The notes: generated from the letters alone by a model not told the origin. 6,794 nucleotides of DNA from Bacteroidales bacterium UBA5762 (GCA_002418865.1 DIEY01000073.1:1-6794), one strand, 5' to 3'. Shown: positions 1-5,732, counted from the stretch's first letter. Made by a program: numbers and translations.

Positions 1-18
1 CGAATCCTTCCGGGCCCA
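1..18 (+). tRNA. 3' end of a tRNA gene, truncated by the window edge
   Basis: The first 18 bases read as the end of a tRNA: the last five bases of a TTCGAAT T-loop (CGAAT), a five-base T-stem strand (CCTTC), a seven-base acceptor strand (CGGGCCC) and the discriminator A. CCA is not encoded. A short T-run follows (20-24), suitable for ending transcription. The rest of the gene lies outside the window, so the isotype cannot be named. A near-identical copy occurs at 6676-6693, which makes this the reconstituted target of an integrating element. Confidence 0.72.
1..18 (+). repeat. Left attachment site (attL core)
   Basis: This 18-base direct repeat is shared with 6676-6693; the two differ only at position 16 (C here, T on the right), and the first 15 bases are identical. 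It coincides with a tRNA 3' end, the usual target of tyrosine integrases, and the integrase gene begins 36 bases inside it. The repeat may extend further left, beyond the window. Confidence 0.8.
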
Positions 19-53
19 CTTTTTAACCCTCAGGTGGCTCCACTCTGGCATAT

Positions 54-1112
54 TTACTCCGATATTTTCGGGGTATTTTGTCTTAAAAGGGAAAGTATTT
101 CATCTATTTTTTGATCCAAACCAGAAGGAATTTCAGTTTGCCCTGGATTGAAATCGGATAATAGTTTCTTTTTATCGGTATTTGATAACATTCCATAAAT
201 CCCATCAGTAATACTAATGTTTGAATGCATTAGGTTTTGACTTAACGCTTTTAACTGAGCCAACGTTGTAAAATGCTTGATCCCAAATACAGCATAGCCA
301 TGCCGAAATTTATGTGGAGAATGAAATGGTAATCCAACACGACCCATCCAATCTTTTAGGTCCTTATAAGCTCTATTGCCACGGTTCTTTCCAATGGCTG
401 AGATTGAACTGTCAAGATTACCTGTGTCCGGAGATAGGGCAGCGAACCAATACGCAGTATCTGGCAACTGCTCTCTCACCAATTGATCCCATTCTTTGAC
501 GACAGCTATTAATTCTGGAATTATTAGTAAATCGGTAACTGCACTCTTTCCAAATTTGGTATGTACTCCCCAAGAGGGGTATTGATATATTTCTAATTTT
601 TCAAGATTGACCGCTTTAATTGGAAGAGTAACAAATGCCCCAACTCTTATGCCAGAAAGAAACCAGAGGACAGCAGCTGCCCTAATTCTTTTATCCCGCA
701 GGCTAGTTACTGGATTTCTAGCAATCTGTAATATTTCCTCGTAAGAGACAAATTCATGATCTTGGCCTTCGTCATACATTCTTGGCAACTTGATCGTTTT
801 AAGCCAGGCAAGAGGAAGTTTTTGTCTATATCCCGCTTTATGAATAGAAACCCATTCCATAAACCTTTTGTTTGAGCTAACAAGTTTCCTAAGGTAATTT
901 GACGAAAACTCCGATCCTTCACCCGATAATATATATTCTGAAAATGAGGGGCGTACTCTCGGAGCTTGATCAATTGATTTTTCACCTAACCAATAAAGTG
1001 TGTGTCGCAACCAAGATTCTTCTAGCTTTACCGTTCTTTCGCAGACTTGATCAATTTCAGTCCGATACTTTAGGTACTCATTTACCAAGCGCCAGTTATT
1101 ACGGTTGATCAT
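54..1112 (-). CDS. Tyrosine site-specific integrase
   Basis: This 352-residue protein is a phage-type tyrosine recombinase that should integrate and excise the element at the adjacent tRNA 3' end. An N-terminal SAM-like core-binding region (about 5-110) with many basic and aromatic residues precedes the catalytic domain (about 120-320). Visible catalytic residues are Arg156 in SGIR, Lys186 or Lys189 in TKFGKS, His267 and Arg270 in HKFRHG, His296 in LMHSN, and the nucleophile candidate Tyr306 in IYGML, so it looks intact. The length is typical of the family. The ATG at 1112 lies inside the end of the upstream HTH/zinc gene (14-nt overlap), so translation is probably coupled; the only Shine-Dalgarno candidate is a weak AAGAG. 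Its stop lies 35 bases from the tRNA end, the classic int-att arrangement. It is probably transcribed from the rep promoter. Confidence 0.92.
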   Translation of the reverse strand: MINRNNWRLVNEYLKYRTEIDQVCERTVKLEESWLRHTLYWLGEKSIDQAPRVRPSFSEYILSGEGSEFSSNYLRKLVSSNKRFMEWVSIHKAGYRQKLPLAWLKTIKLPRMYDEGQDHEFVSYEEILQIARNPVTSLRDKRIRAAAVLWFLSGIRVGAFVTLPIKAVNLEKLEIYQYPSWGVHTKFGKSAVTDLLIIPELIAVVKEWDQLVREQLPDTAYWFAALSPDTGNLDSSISAIGKNRGNRAYKDLKDWMGRVGLPFHSPHKFRHGYAVFGIKHFTTLAQLKALSQNLMHSNISITDGIYGMLSNTDKKKLLSDFNPGQTEIPSGLDQKIDEILSLLRQNTPKISE

Positions 1113-1518
1113 CTATTCTCTTACTTTTTGTGATGATCCTTGCCAATTTTCTGCCACAAAAAGGGCAATTGCTGATGTAATAAGATAATCTTCCCTTTTG
1201 ATATTTTTCAGGCGAAATCATCTTGATTGTTTTCTTACAGGATAGACAGAAAGCTTCATCTGGACCAAGACTTCGCTTTTGGTAAAGGTCTTTTACCCAA
1301 TCTCTAAATTCTGCCCCATTGATCCATAGCCTACCTGTTGAATCTTTTTCGTGTGGGCAGCCTAAAGGGATATAAACACGATAGACCTGTCTTACTTCGA
1401 AACCAATCTCATGCGCCAATTCCCCCGGCGTATAAAGCATATCCAGTAACCGTACCAAGCGATTACGTTGATTTCCATCCAACCGACCTTTTAGGATTAT
1501 TTCATTGTCTATTGCCAT
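1099..1518 (-). CDS. Small HTH plus zinc-ribbon protein, excisionase candidate
   Basis: This 139-residue protein sits directly before and overlapping int. Residues about 29-75 look like a MerR/Xis-type winged helix: YTPGELAHEIGF forms the first helices, and RLWINGAEFRDWV resembles the wing and following helix of AlpA/excisionase proteins. The C-terminal part carries two CxxC pairs (Cys91/Cys94 and Cys118/Cys121), a four-cysteine zinc ribbon. By family and position it is probably a recombination directionality factor or a regulator of int, but the zinc ribbon is unusual for a classical Xis and the function is inferred. The ATG at 1518 has only a weak upstream GGTAA; no better start was seen. 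About 116 bases separate it from the end of rep, with no terminator between them on this strand, so one operon is likely. Confidence 0.72.
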   Translation of the reverse strand: MAIDNEIILKGRLDGNQRNRLVRLLDMLYTPGELAHEIGFEVRQVYRVYIPLGCPHEKDSTGRLWINGAEFRDWVKDLYQKRSLGPDEAFCLSCKKTIKMISPEKYQKGRLSYYISNCPFCGRKLARIITKSKRIDDQP

Positions 1519-1634
1519 TATTTTTTACCGTTTTTCGACCTCATTTACTATTTCTCTGCCATTTTCACCTTTTTGATTTCTTTGGGTTGGGCACCCTCCC
1601 CCTCATGGGTCAGGGTCCTTCCCAGCCCATGAAA
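1519..1634 (-). other. Spacer between rep and the HTH/zinc gene, with small GC-rich hairpins
   Basis: This gene-free spacer contains two short inverted repeats: GGGT (1584-1587) with ACCC (1593-1596), and CATGGG (1604-1609) with CCCATG (1626-1631). On the rep transcript neither is followed by a U-run, so they do not make a convincing intrinsic terminator. They could slow or process the transcript between rep and the recombination genes. Only peptides of 13 codons or fewer are open here, and none has a good ribosome site. Confidence 0.4.
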
Positions 1635-2699
1635 TCACAATCTTTTGATCCTGCTTGCTTTCATTTCGGCTACACGATGAATTTTTTCTAAGGTTTCACC
1701 AAATTCATCCAAACCTTCAAATAGCCCTTTTATGTTTGGATTGTTAGGGTTCGTTTTTGCAATTCCCCCAGATATCGCACCACTTAGAAATTTCATATAA
1801 GCCTCAGAAATTCCATGAAATTCTTTGCCAAATCTGGAAGTTGGCCAATCAACGTCATTTGACCATTTGGCTACTAACTCCCTTATTTCACTCCAAAGGG
1901 GAGAGTCCTCCCACCGATTACGATTGGTATCAGATTGACCAGGAGTACATAAACGCCCCCAATCTAGTAAGTAATTCATCAACTCTCGAACTGAGACATC
2001 ATTGAATTTGTTAAAATCCTTCAAATTATCTGGAAATTTGCCAGCCTTAGGTTTTACCTGCCACTCAATTCTAGTAACAGATCCATCGAAGTTCTTCCAC
2101 ACATCAAGCCAATATTTGTCATCACCGTCAATAATTGATTGAGTTACTTTGTCGTAGATGCGAAAATAAACAGGAGAACTTCTCGATCCAAAATAAATAG
2201 TTTCTAACCGACCGGTTCGCTTATTGTAAATAACCTTGGATAGTTTAGATCTACCAACCCAACCCTCTTTCCAGAAATTAACATCCTGATCATGCATTGA
2301 TAAACCAAGACAATCAATGGCTAAATCTATTCTGTTAAGAGAAATCGGGAAGATTTCATCAAGCCCAATTTCGTACAAAAAACCATAGACTCCAAGTTGA
2401 AGGTGATTAATATTTGCTAATAAAAATTTTGGACCAAGTTGAATCCAAATTCCCATCCCCTTACCTTCTCCACATTTTTCATCCACCTGGTCTGTAAGGT
2501 AAACTCTTGCGTCGTGTTGCCAAACGCTGATTTTGTACCCAGATGATCCGTTTTTTATGACAAAATCTTCCAATACACAGCCTTCTCTTAGAATTCGTGT
2601 GTCGACTTCTGATACATATCGATAATACTTATCAAAAATATCTCTCGATGGGTATTTCATATGAAGATAGAGAGTGTCAATTGTTATAAAACCTTCCAT
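1635..2699 (-). CDS. Rep_trans-family replication initiator or MobT-like relaxase
   Basis: This 354-residue protein resembles the Rep_trans family (rolling-circle initiators of pT181-type plasmids and MobT/NicK relaxases of Tn916- and ICEBs1-type elements), which nick one DNA strand through a tyrosine. Visible signatures are RIDLAID at 123-129 (likely metal-binding acidic residues), the strand YFGSRSSPVYFRIYDK at 169-184 with Tyr182 as a nucleophile candidate, and TRIEWQVKP at 209-217. An ATG at 2699 is preferred to the GTG at 2723: GGAAGG lies four bases before it, whereas the GTG falls inside a hairpin. The gene heads the int operon and starts 22 bases from a 24-base GC-rich hairpin that is its likely nick site. 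The sequence alone does not decide between replication, transfer or both; no coupling protein or secretion genes are present, so transfer would need a helper. Confidence 0.82.
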   Translation of the reverse strand: MEGFITIDTLYLHMKYPSRDIFDKYYRYVSEVDTRILREGCVLEDFVIKNGSSGYKISVWQHDARVYLTDQVDEKCGEGKGMGIWIQLGPKFLLANINHLQLGVYGFLYEIGLDEIFPISLNRIDLAIDCLGLSMHDQDVNFWKEGWVGRSKLSKVIYNKRTGRLETIYFGSRSSPVYFRIYDKVTQSIIDGDDKYWLDVWKNFDGSVTRIEWQVKPKAGKFPDNLKDFNKFNDVSVRELMNYLLDWGRLCTPGQSDTNRNRWEDSPLWSEIRELVAKWSNDVDWPTSRFGKEFHGISEAYMKFLSGAISGGIAKTNPNNPNIKGLFEGLDEFGETLEKIHRVAEMKASRIKRL

Positions 2700-2709
2700 A
2701 AAACCTTCC
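2686..2709 (-). repeat. Tandem 12-base repeat over the rep ribosome site and start
   Basis: The unit GGAAGGTTTTAT (minus strand) occurs twice without a gap. The first copy supplies the Shine-Dalgarno sequence and the first bases of the rep ATG; the second encodes residues 2-4 (EGF). It looks like a recent tandem duplication of the translation start. Confidence 0.75.
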
Positions 2710-2721
2710 TTTGTATTTTGC

Positions 2722-2745
2722 ACCCCCGTATTACAGTACGGGGGT
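2722..2745. other. GC-rich hairpin, candidate double-strand origin or oriT nick site
   Basis: This perfect inverted repeat has a nine-base-pair stem, 2722-2730 (ACCCCCGTA) with 2737-2745 (TACGGGGGT), and the six-base loop TTACAG. From memory, the nick regions used by Rep_trans relaxases of ICEBs1 and Tn916 are also about 24 bases, begin ACCCCC, end GGGGGT and hold a TAACAG-like sequence, so size, ends and loop all fit. It lies 22 bases before the start of a Rep_trans gene, where such origins are expected. Only four T's follow it on the plus strand and no gene reads into it on that strand, so a plain terminator is less likely. Confidence 0.6.
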
Positions 2746-2782
2746 TTTCCGGTTTCCCGGGTCTCGATTTATTTCCTCTTTG

Positions 2783-2853
2783 TGCCCCAGACGCCTCGAC
2801 CGTCAAGGGACTCGTCACCTCGCCCTTGACCGTCTCGTTATGCGTCTGGAGCA
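2783..2853. other. Long imperfect hairpin, possible single-strand origin
   Basis: An outer stem pairs CCAGACGC (2787-2794) with GCGTCTGG (2842-2849), extended past one mismatch by three more pairs (2783-2785 with 2851-2853). An inner stem pairs 2798-2809 with 2823-2834 in 11 of 12 positions around a 13-base loop. GACCGTC is also present as a direct repeat at 2798-2804 and 2828-2834. The 71-base foldback is more GC-rich than its surroundings. Beside a rolling-circle Rep gene it could be a single-strand origin or lagging-strand start; it is also transcribed as part of the rep leader. The structure is seen; the function is inferred. Confidence 0.5.
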
Positions 2854-2859
2854 GGTGGC

Positions 2860-2887
2860 AAGTAAGAAACCTAGCGGTTTCCTACTT
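2860..2887. other. Hairpin with TAGC loop in the rep leader
   Basis: The 12-base arms 2860-2871 and 2876-2887 pair at 11 of 12 positions around the four-base loop TAGC. There is no U-run on the minus-strand transcript, so it is not a clear terminator for rep. The loop and first stem bases read TAGCGG, close to the TAGCGT (CS-6) element known in the loop of ssoA-type single-strand origins of rolling-circle plasmids, which fits the neighbouring structures. The match is short and may be chance. Confidence 0.45.
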
Positions 2888-2905
2888 TGTTATTAAAAAG
2901 TAAAA

Positions 2906-2920
2906 TCAAGTAAAACTTGA
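2906..2920. promoter_or_regulatory. Perfect operator-like palindrome TCAAGT-AAA-ACTTGA
   Basis: Six-base arms with a three-base spacer form a perfect dyad, the form expected for an XRE repressor dimer. It covers the predicted start point of the leftward rep transcript (about 2919), so binding would block rep/xis/int. The same half-site recurs at 2950-2956 and 2981-2987. Confidence 0.65.
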
Positions 2921-2925
2921 ATATA

Positions 2926-2953
2926 AGTATAAGCAAAATCGTATGTTTGTCAA
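2926..2953 (-). promoter_or_regulatory. Leftward sigma70-type promoter for the rep operon
   Basis: On the minus strand there is a perfect -35 TTGACA (plus coordinates 2948-2953), a 16-base spacer and a -10 TATACT (2926-2931). The predicted start near 2919 gives a leader of about 220 bases before the rep ATG, containing all three hairpins. The -35 overlaps the operator half-site at 2950-2956 and the -10 lies next to the palindrome at 2906-2920. Confidence 0.72.
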
Positions 2954-2956
2954 GTA
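2950..2956. promoter_or_regulatory. Operator half-site TCAAGTA over the leftward -35
   Basis: TCAAGTA matches the left arm of the 2906-2920 dyad. On the minus strand it reads TACTTGA and shares bases with the TTGACA -35 of the rep promoter, and it lies just upstream of the rightward -10. It may act alone or with the inverted copy at 2981-2987. Confidence 0.5.
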
Positions 2957-2963
2957 ACAGTTG

Positions 2964-2972
2964 TGATATTAT
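2964..2972 (+). promoter_or_regulatory. Rightward extended -10 promoter for the XRE operon
   Basis: TGATATTAT is an extended -10 element (TG, one base, TATTAT). No good -35 sits at 17 bases, as is common with extended -10 promoters; a TTGTCA is present at 2947-2952 but only 14 bases away. The predicted start near 2979 leaves a leader of about 20 bases before the XRE start codon. This promoter is back-to-back with, and overlaps, the leftward rep promoter. Confidence 0.5.
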
Positions 2973-2980
2973 GTAAGGAA

Positions 2981-2987
2981 TACTTGA
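2981..2987. promoter_or_regulatory. Operator half-site TACTTGA before the XRE gene
   Basis: This inverted copy of the 2950-2956 half-site lies just downstream of the rightward promoter and ahead of the GAGG ribosome site (2991-2994). Together with 2950-2956 it brackets the rightward -10, which suggests autoregulation. Confidence 0.5.
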
Positions 2988-3000
2988 ATTGAGGCCTCTT

Positions 3001-3474
3001 ATGATTGACAACAATTTCGAAATTGCTCAAAGGATTAGAGCGGCTAGGTTACAACGAAATTTCACGCAGCAGGAGCTATCAGATAATTTTAATAAAACAT
3101 CTGCGGCCATGTCAGATATTGAGAGAGGAAAAACTCAAATTTCTGCATCCGATTTGATCTTATTTTCTGAAATCCTTGGAAAACCTATTGAATACTTTTA
3201 TGGTGAAGATTTCAGTGATTCTGATATTGAAGATGTAATCGCTCTAATGCGTAGATTACCTCCAGATACAAGAAAACAGCAACTACCACTTATGACAATG
3301 TTTCTTAGGATGGCTGAAATAAACTATGAGATGCAGAACACATCAGATAGTGAGAAGCAATCGGAAGCTATCAAAGAGTTTTATGAGATATTCTTGCCGT
3401 ATTATGAATCCATGGAATCGTTGATTGGTCAGTTGCGAGAAGCAAAACACAACATTGAGTCATTACTAGAATAA
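3001..3474 (+). CDS. XRE-family repressor-like regulator
   Basis: This 157-residue DNA-binding protein has an N-terminal HTH_3/XRE domain at about 8-65: IAQRIRAARLQRNFTQQELS gives helices 1-2, NKTSAAMSDIERGK is the recognition region, and DLILFSEILGKPIEYFYG is the usual end of the fold. The C-terminal half (about 75-157) is acidic and helical, probably for dimerisation, and has no recognisable protease or ligand domain. The ATG at 3001 is chosen because GAGG lies six bases before it; a TTG at 2989 would extend the protein by four residues but has no ribosome site. It faces the rep operon and lies beside TCAAGTA/TACTTGA sites, so it probably represses rep/xis/int and tunes its own operon. With 21 bases to the methyltransferase gene it could also, or instead, be the controller protein of that restriction-modification gene. 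Confidence 0.88.
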   Translation: MIDNNFEIAQRIRAARLQRNFTQQELSDNFNKTSAAMSDIERGKTQISASDLILFSEILGKPIEYFYGEDFSDSDIEDVIALMRRLPPDTRKQQLPLMTMFLRMAEINYEMQNTSDSEKQSEAIKEFYEIFLPYYESMESLIGQLREAKHNIESLLE

Positions 3475-3495
3475 TTAATGCTGCTGGAGTGTAAA

Positions 3496-5133
3496 ATGGA
3501 TAATAATCTATATTATGGGGATAATCTGGATATTCTGAGACAGTATATTGCTTCCGATTCGATAGATTTAATTTACTTAGATCCACCATTCAATAGTAAA
3601 AAATCTTATAACGTACTATTTTCGTCACCGAAAGGATTTCAATCTGAAGCTCAAATTACTGCATTCGAAGATTCGTGGACTTGGGGAGATCAAGCCGAAA
3701 AAGAATATGCAGAATTACTGCATCAACCAAATACAGATGTAGCAGAATTAATTCAAAGTTTACGTCGCTTCTTGAAAAACAGTGATGTCATGGCATATTT
3801 GGTCATGATGGCCAATCGATTAATAGAACTCGAAAGGGTATTGAAATCCACAGGAAGCTTATACCTTCATTGCGATCCTACTTCGAGCCATTATCTGAAA
3901 ATTGTTCTGGATGCAGTTTTTGGAGCTGATAAATTCAGAAATGAAATTTCATGGAAAAGAAGTGGAAGAAGATCATCAATTTATAGAATTTATCGCCGCG
4001 CTCATGACATCATATTTTTCTATACAAAATCCAACAAGTATACGTTTAATATGATTTACAAAGAATTTGATGATACTCTGCTAAAAAAATATTCTAAAAT
4101 GGATGATAGAGGGAGATACCAATTAGTCCCATTGATGGGAAGCGGTAAAGTAGTAGATGGTGAGACAGGTAAGCCCTGGAGAGGTTTTGACCCAAACACA
4201 AGAGGAAAATCAGGAATGCATTGGCTTACAACCCACGACAAATTAGAGGAGTACGTAAGTAAGAATTTAGTAGCTTTCCCAAAAGATCCGAAGGCAACTC
4301 CTAGACTTAAATATTATTTGGATCAAAACAAAGGCGTACCAATTTCTGATTTTTGGGATGATATTGATTTAATTAATTCTATGGGAAACGAATCCTTGGG
4401 ATATCAAACACAAAAACCTCTGTTGTTACTTGACCGAATCGTCCAAGCGTCTAGTAATCCTGGTGATATTGTTTTAGATCCATTTTGTGGTTGTGGAACT
4501 GCCATTTATGCAGCACAAAAGAATAATCGAAATTGGATTGGAATTGATATTACGCACCTGGCAATTAGCTTAATCGAAAGAAGGCTCCAAGAAGGTTTTC
4601 CTGATATTACTTTTAAAGTTCATGGTACACCTAAGGACTTTGATGGTGCTAGAGATTTAGCGTTAAGAGATAAGTATGAATTTCAATATTGGGCATGTAG
4701 CTTAATAGACGCTCAACCTTATCAAGGCAAAAAGAAGGGCGCAGACACTGGTATTGATGGTTTAATTTTTTTCCAAGATGAAATTAACACTGCAAAGAAA
4801 ATTATTGTTTCAGTAAAAGGTGGGGAGCATGTTACTAGAACAATGATATCTGACCTTAAAAATTCAGTTGATAGAGAGAAAGCGCAAATTGGTATTCTTG
4901 TATCGCTTATACCTCCAACAGGACCAATGGAAAAAGAAGCAGTCAGTGCCGGATACTATGAGTCACCAATTGGGAAATCGTATCCAAAAATTCAAATTCT
5001 TACAATTCCAGAATTACTCTCGGGCAGTAAAACTCCTCAATATCCCGATTTAGCGAGGGGTGGATTGAGTTTTCGAAAGACTAAAGCTGAAAAAGGTGAT
5101 AGAAATCAACCCGAATTATTTAAAGGTGTTTAA
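3496..5133 (+). CDS. Beta-class DNA methyltransferase fused to an Mrr-like nuclease domain
   Basis: This 545-residue protein should transfer methyl groups from S-adenosylmethionine to the exocyclic amine of adenine (N6) or cytosine (N4) in a specific DNA site. Motif IV, DPPF, is at 29-32 and comes before motif I, DPFCGCGT, at 328-335, the beta-class order; TQKP at 305-308 is also typical. Residues about 150-300 probably include target recognition. The C-terminal part (about 385-510) resembles Mrr/PD-(D/E)XK restriction domains: Glu395 in YEFQYW, Asp421 in TGIDG and Lys441 in VSVKGG, followed by REKAQIG and AVSAGYY. The residue two before the lysine is Ser439 where Glu or Gln is usual, so cleavage activity is uncertain. 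GGAG six bases before the ATG at 3496 supports this start over the ATG at 3478, which has no ribosome site. It is in an operon with the XRE gene and the membrane protein gene (25-base gap). No separate restriction gene is present. Confidence 0.88.
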   Translation: MDNNLYYGDNLDILRQYIASDSIDLIYLDPPFNSKKSYNVLFSSPKGFQSEAQITAFEDSWTWGDQAEKEYAELLHQPNTDVAELIQSLRRFLKNSDVMAYLVMMANRLIELERVLKSTGSLYLHCDPTSSHYLKIVLDAVFGADKFRNEISWKRSGRRSSIYRIYRRAHDIIFFYTKSNKYTFNMIYKEFDDTLLKKYSKMDDRGRYQLVPLMGSGKVVDGETGKPWRGFDPNTRGKSGMHWLTTHDKLEEYVSKNLVAFPKDPKATPRLKYYLDQNKGVPISDFWDDIDLINSMGNESLGYQTQKPLLLLDRIVQASSNPGDIVLDPFCGCGTAIYAAQKNNRNWIGIDITHLAISLIERRLQEGFPDITFKVHGTPKDFDGARDLALRDKYEFQYWACSLIDAQPYQGKKKGADTGIDGLIFFQDEINTAKKIIVSVKGGEHVTRTMISDLKNSVDREKAQIGILVSLIPPTGPMEKEAVSAGYYESPIGKSYPKIQILTIPELLSGSKTPQYPDLARGGLSFRKTKAEKGDRNQPELFKGV

Positions 5134-5158
5134 TTCCTACTAAGTTTTGAGGTGAGAG

Positions 5159-5581
5159 ATGGAAGATGAAAAAATAAAGCATCTGGAATTCATACAATTA
5201 GTAATAAATCGCATGGCGAATAATTCCTTTATGATTAAAGGATGGAGTATTACATTAATCTCTGGTCTTTTTGCATTAGCACTTAATGCAAATAGTCCTT
5301 TTACAGCTTTTTTACCAATAATACCTACAATTTCATTTTGGGTACTTGATACCTATTATCTTCGTCAGGAGAAATTATTTCGTCAACTGTATGATCAATC
5401 GCGAAGAGCTTATATTGAAAAATCCAATTCATTTGATTTATTAAATATGAATGTAGAATCGAATGACAAAAAAGTAAAAAGTTGTTTACAATTGGCATTT
5501 TCAAGAACATTATTGTTGTTCCACGGAATTATCTTTCTCTTAGTTTTAGCAGGTATTGTCTTGTTTTTCATTTTCAAATAA
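5159..5581 (+). CDS. Small membrane protein, three predicted helices, paired with TIR gene
   Basis: This is a 140-residue protein of unknown family. A soluble amphipathic start (1-26, ending INRMANNSFMIKGW) leads into hydrophobic segments at about 28-44 and 48-67, then a charged cytoplasm-like stretch (about 68-115, with FWVLDTYYLRQEKLFRQLYD at its start), and a strong third segment at about 116-139 that runs to the C-terminus. There is no signal peptide, nuclease, macro, SIR2 or SLOG domain. The start is supported by GAGGTG ending four bases before the ATG. It follows the methyltransferase gene by 25 bases and precedes a TIR remnant by 21 bases and an intact TIR gene by about 260. From context I infer a membrane-acting effector controlled by the TIR enzyme, by analogy with Thoeris and CBASS effectors; no catalytic or ligand site can be seen. 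It may instead be an unrelated small membrane protein. Confidence 0.8.
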   Translation: MEDEKIKHLEFIQLVINRMANNSFMIKGWSITLISGLFALALNANSPFTAFLPIIPTISFWVLDTYYLRQEKLFRQLYDQSRRAYIEKSNSFDLLNMNVESNDKKVKSCLQLAFSRTLLLFHGIIFLLVLAGIVLFFIFK

Positions 5582-5602
5582 TAACGATTTTATAAGGATG
5601 AA

Positions 5603-5681
5603 ATGGCAACAAGAGTATTTTGAAGTTTTTAGTACATGCGTTATTGGGGGCTTACTGCACGAGTCGGACTGGATCAATTGA
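5603..5681 (+). pseudogene. Decayed remnant of a TIR-domain gene
   Basis: Read from the ATG at 5603, this gives MATRVF-stop-SF-stop-Y, which aligns with the start of the intact TIR protein, MAKRVFFSFHY. Eight of 11 positions are identical, with stops in place of Phe7 and His10; 23 of 33 bases match. Both starts are preceded by the same nine bases, TTATAAGGA (5590-5598 and 5824-5832). In another frame, 5631-5681 reads STCVIGGLLHESDWIN-stop, resembling the intact NTCVLIGSQTYLRPWVRY (residues 67-84) with the same spacing from IG to W. About 57 codons between the two parts appear deleted. The remnant sits where a TIR gene would be expected, just after the membrane protein. The match is short but covers start, frame and ribosome site; an alignment would settle it. 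Confidence 0.6.
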
Positions 5682-5726
5682 GGGTAATAGTTAAGCTTCT
5701 GACAATGAATGGTAAACTATGTGTAG

Positions 5727-5732
5727 TATAAT
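5727..5732 (+). promoter_or_regulatory. Consensus -10 box upstream of the TIR gene
   Basis: A perfect TATAAT lies about 110 bases before the TIR start. The best -35-like sequence, CTGACA (5699-5704), is 22 bases away, which is too far, so the promoter may be weak, activator-dependent or not real. If used, the transcript would begin near 5739 and pass through the short hairpin at 5780-5798. Confidence 0.35.

Noticed and set aside
707..985. Open frame of 92 codons on the minus strand inside the integrase gene
   Set aside because: It lies in another frame of a well-supported integrase with all catalytic residues, and has no ribosome site or recognisable domain.
2721..2723. GTG as rep start
   Set aside because: It overlaps the base of the 24-base hairpin and lacks a ribosome site; the ATG at 2699 has GGAAGG at good spacing.
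2722..2750. Intrinsic terminator on the plus strand
   Set aside because: The stem is strong but only four T's follow, and no plus-strand gene lies upstream; the position beside rep fits an origin better.
2661..2903. Open frames on the plus strand across the origin region
   Set aside because: They run through inverted repeats and promoter elements, and the translations look like non-coding GC-rich sequence without family features.
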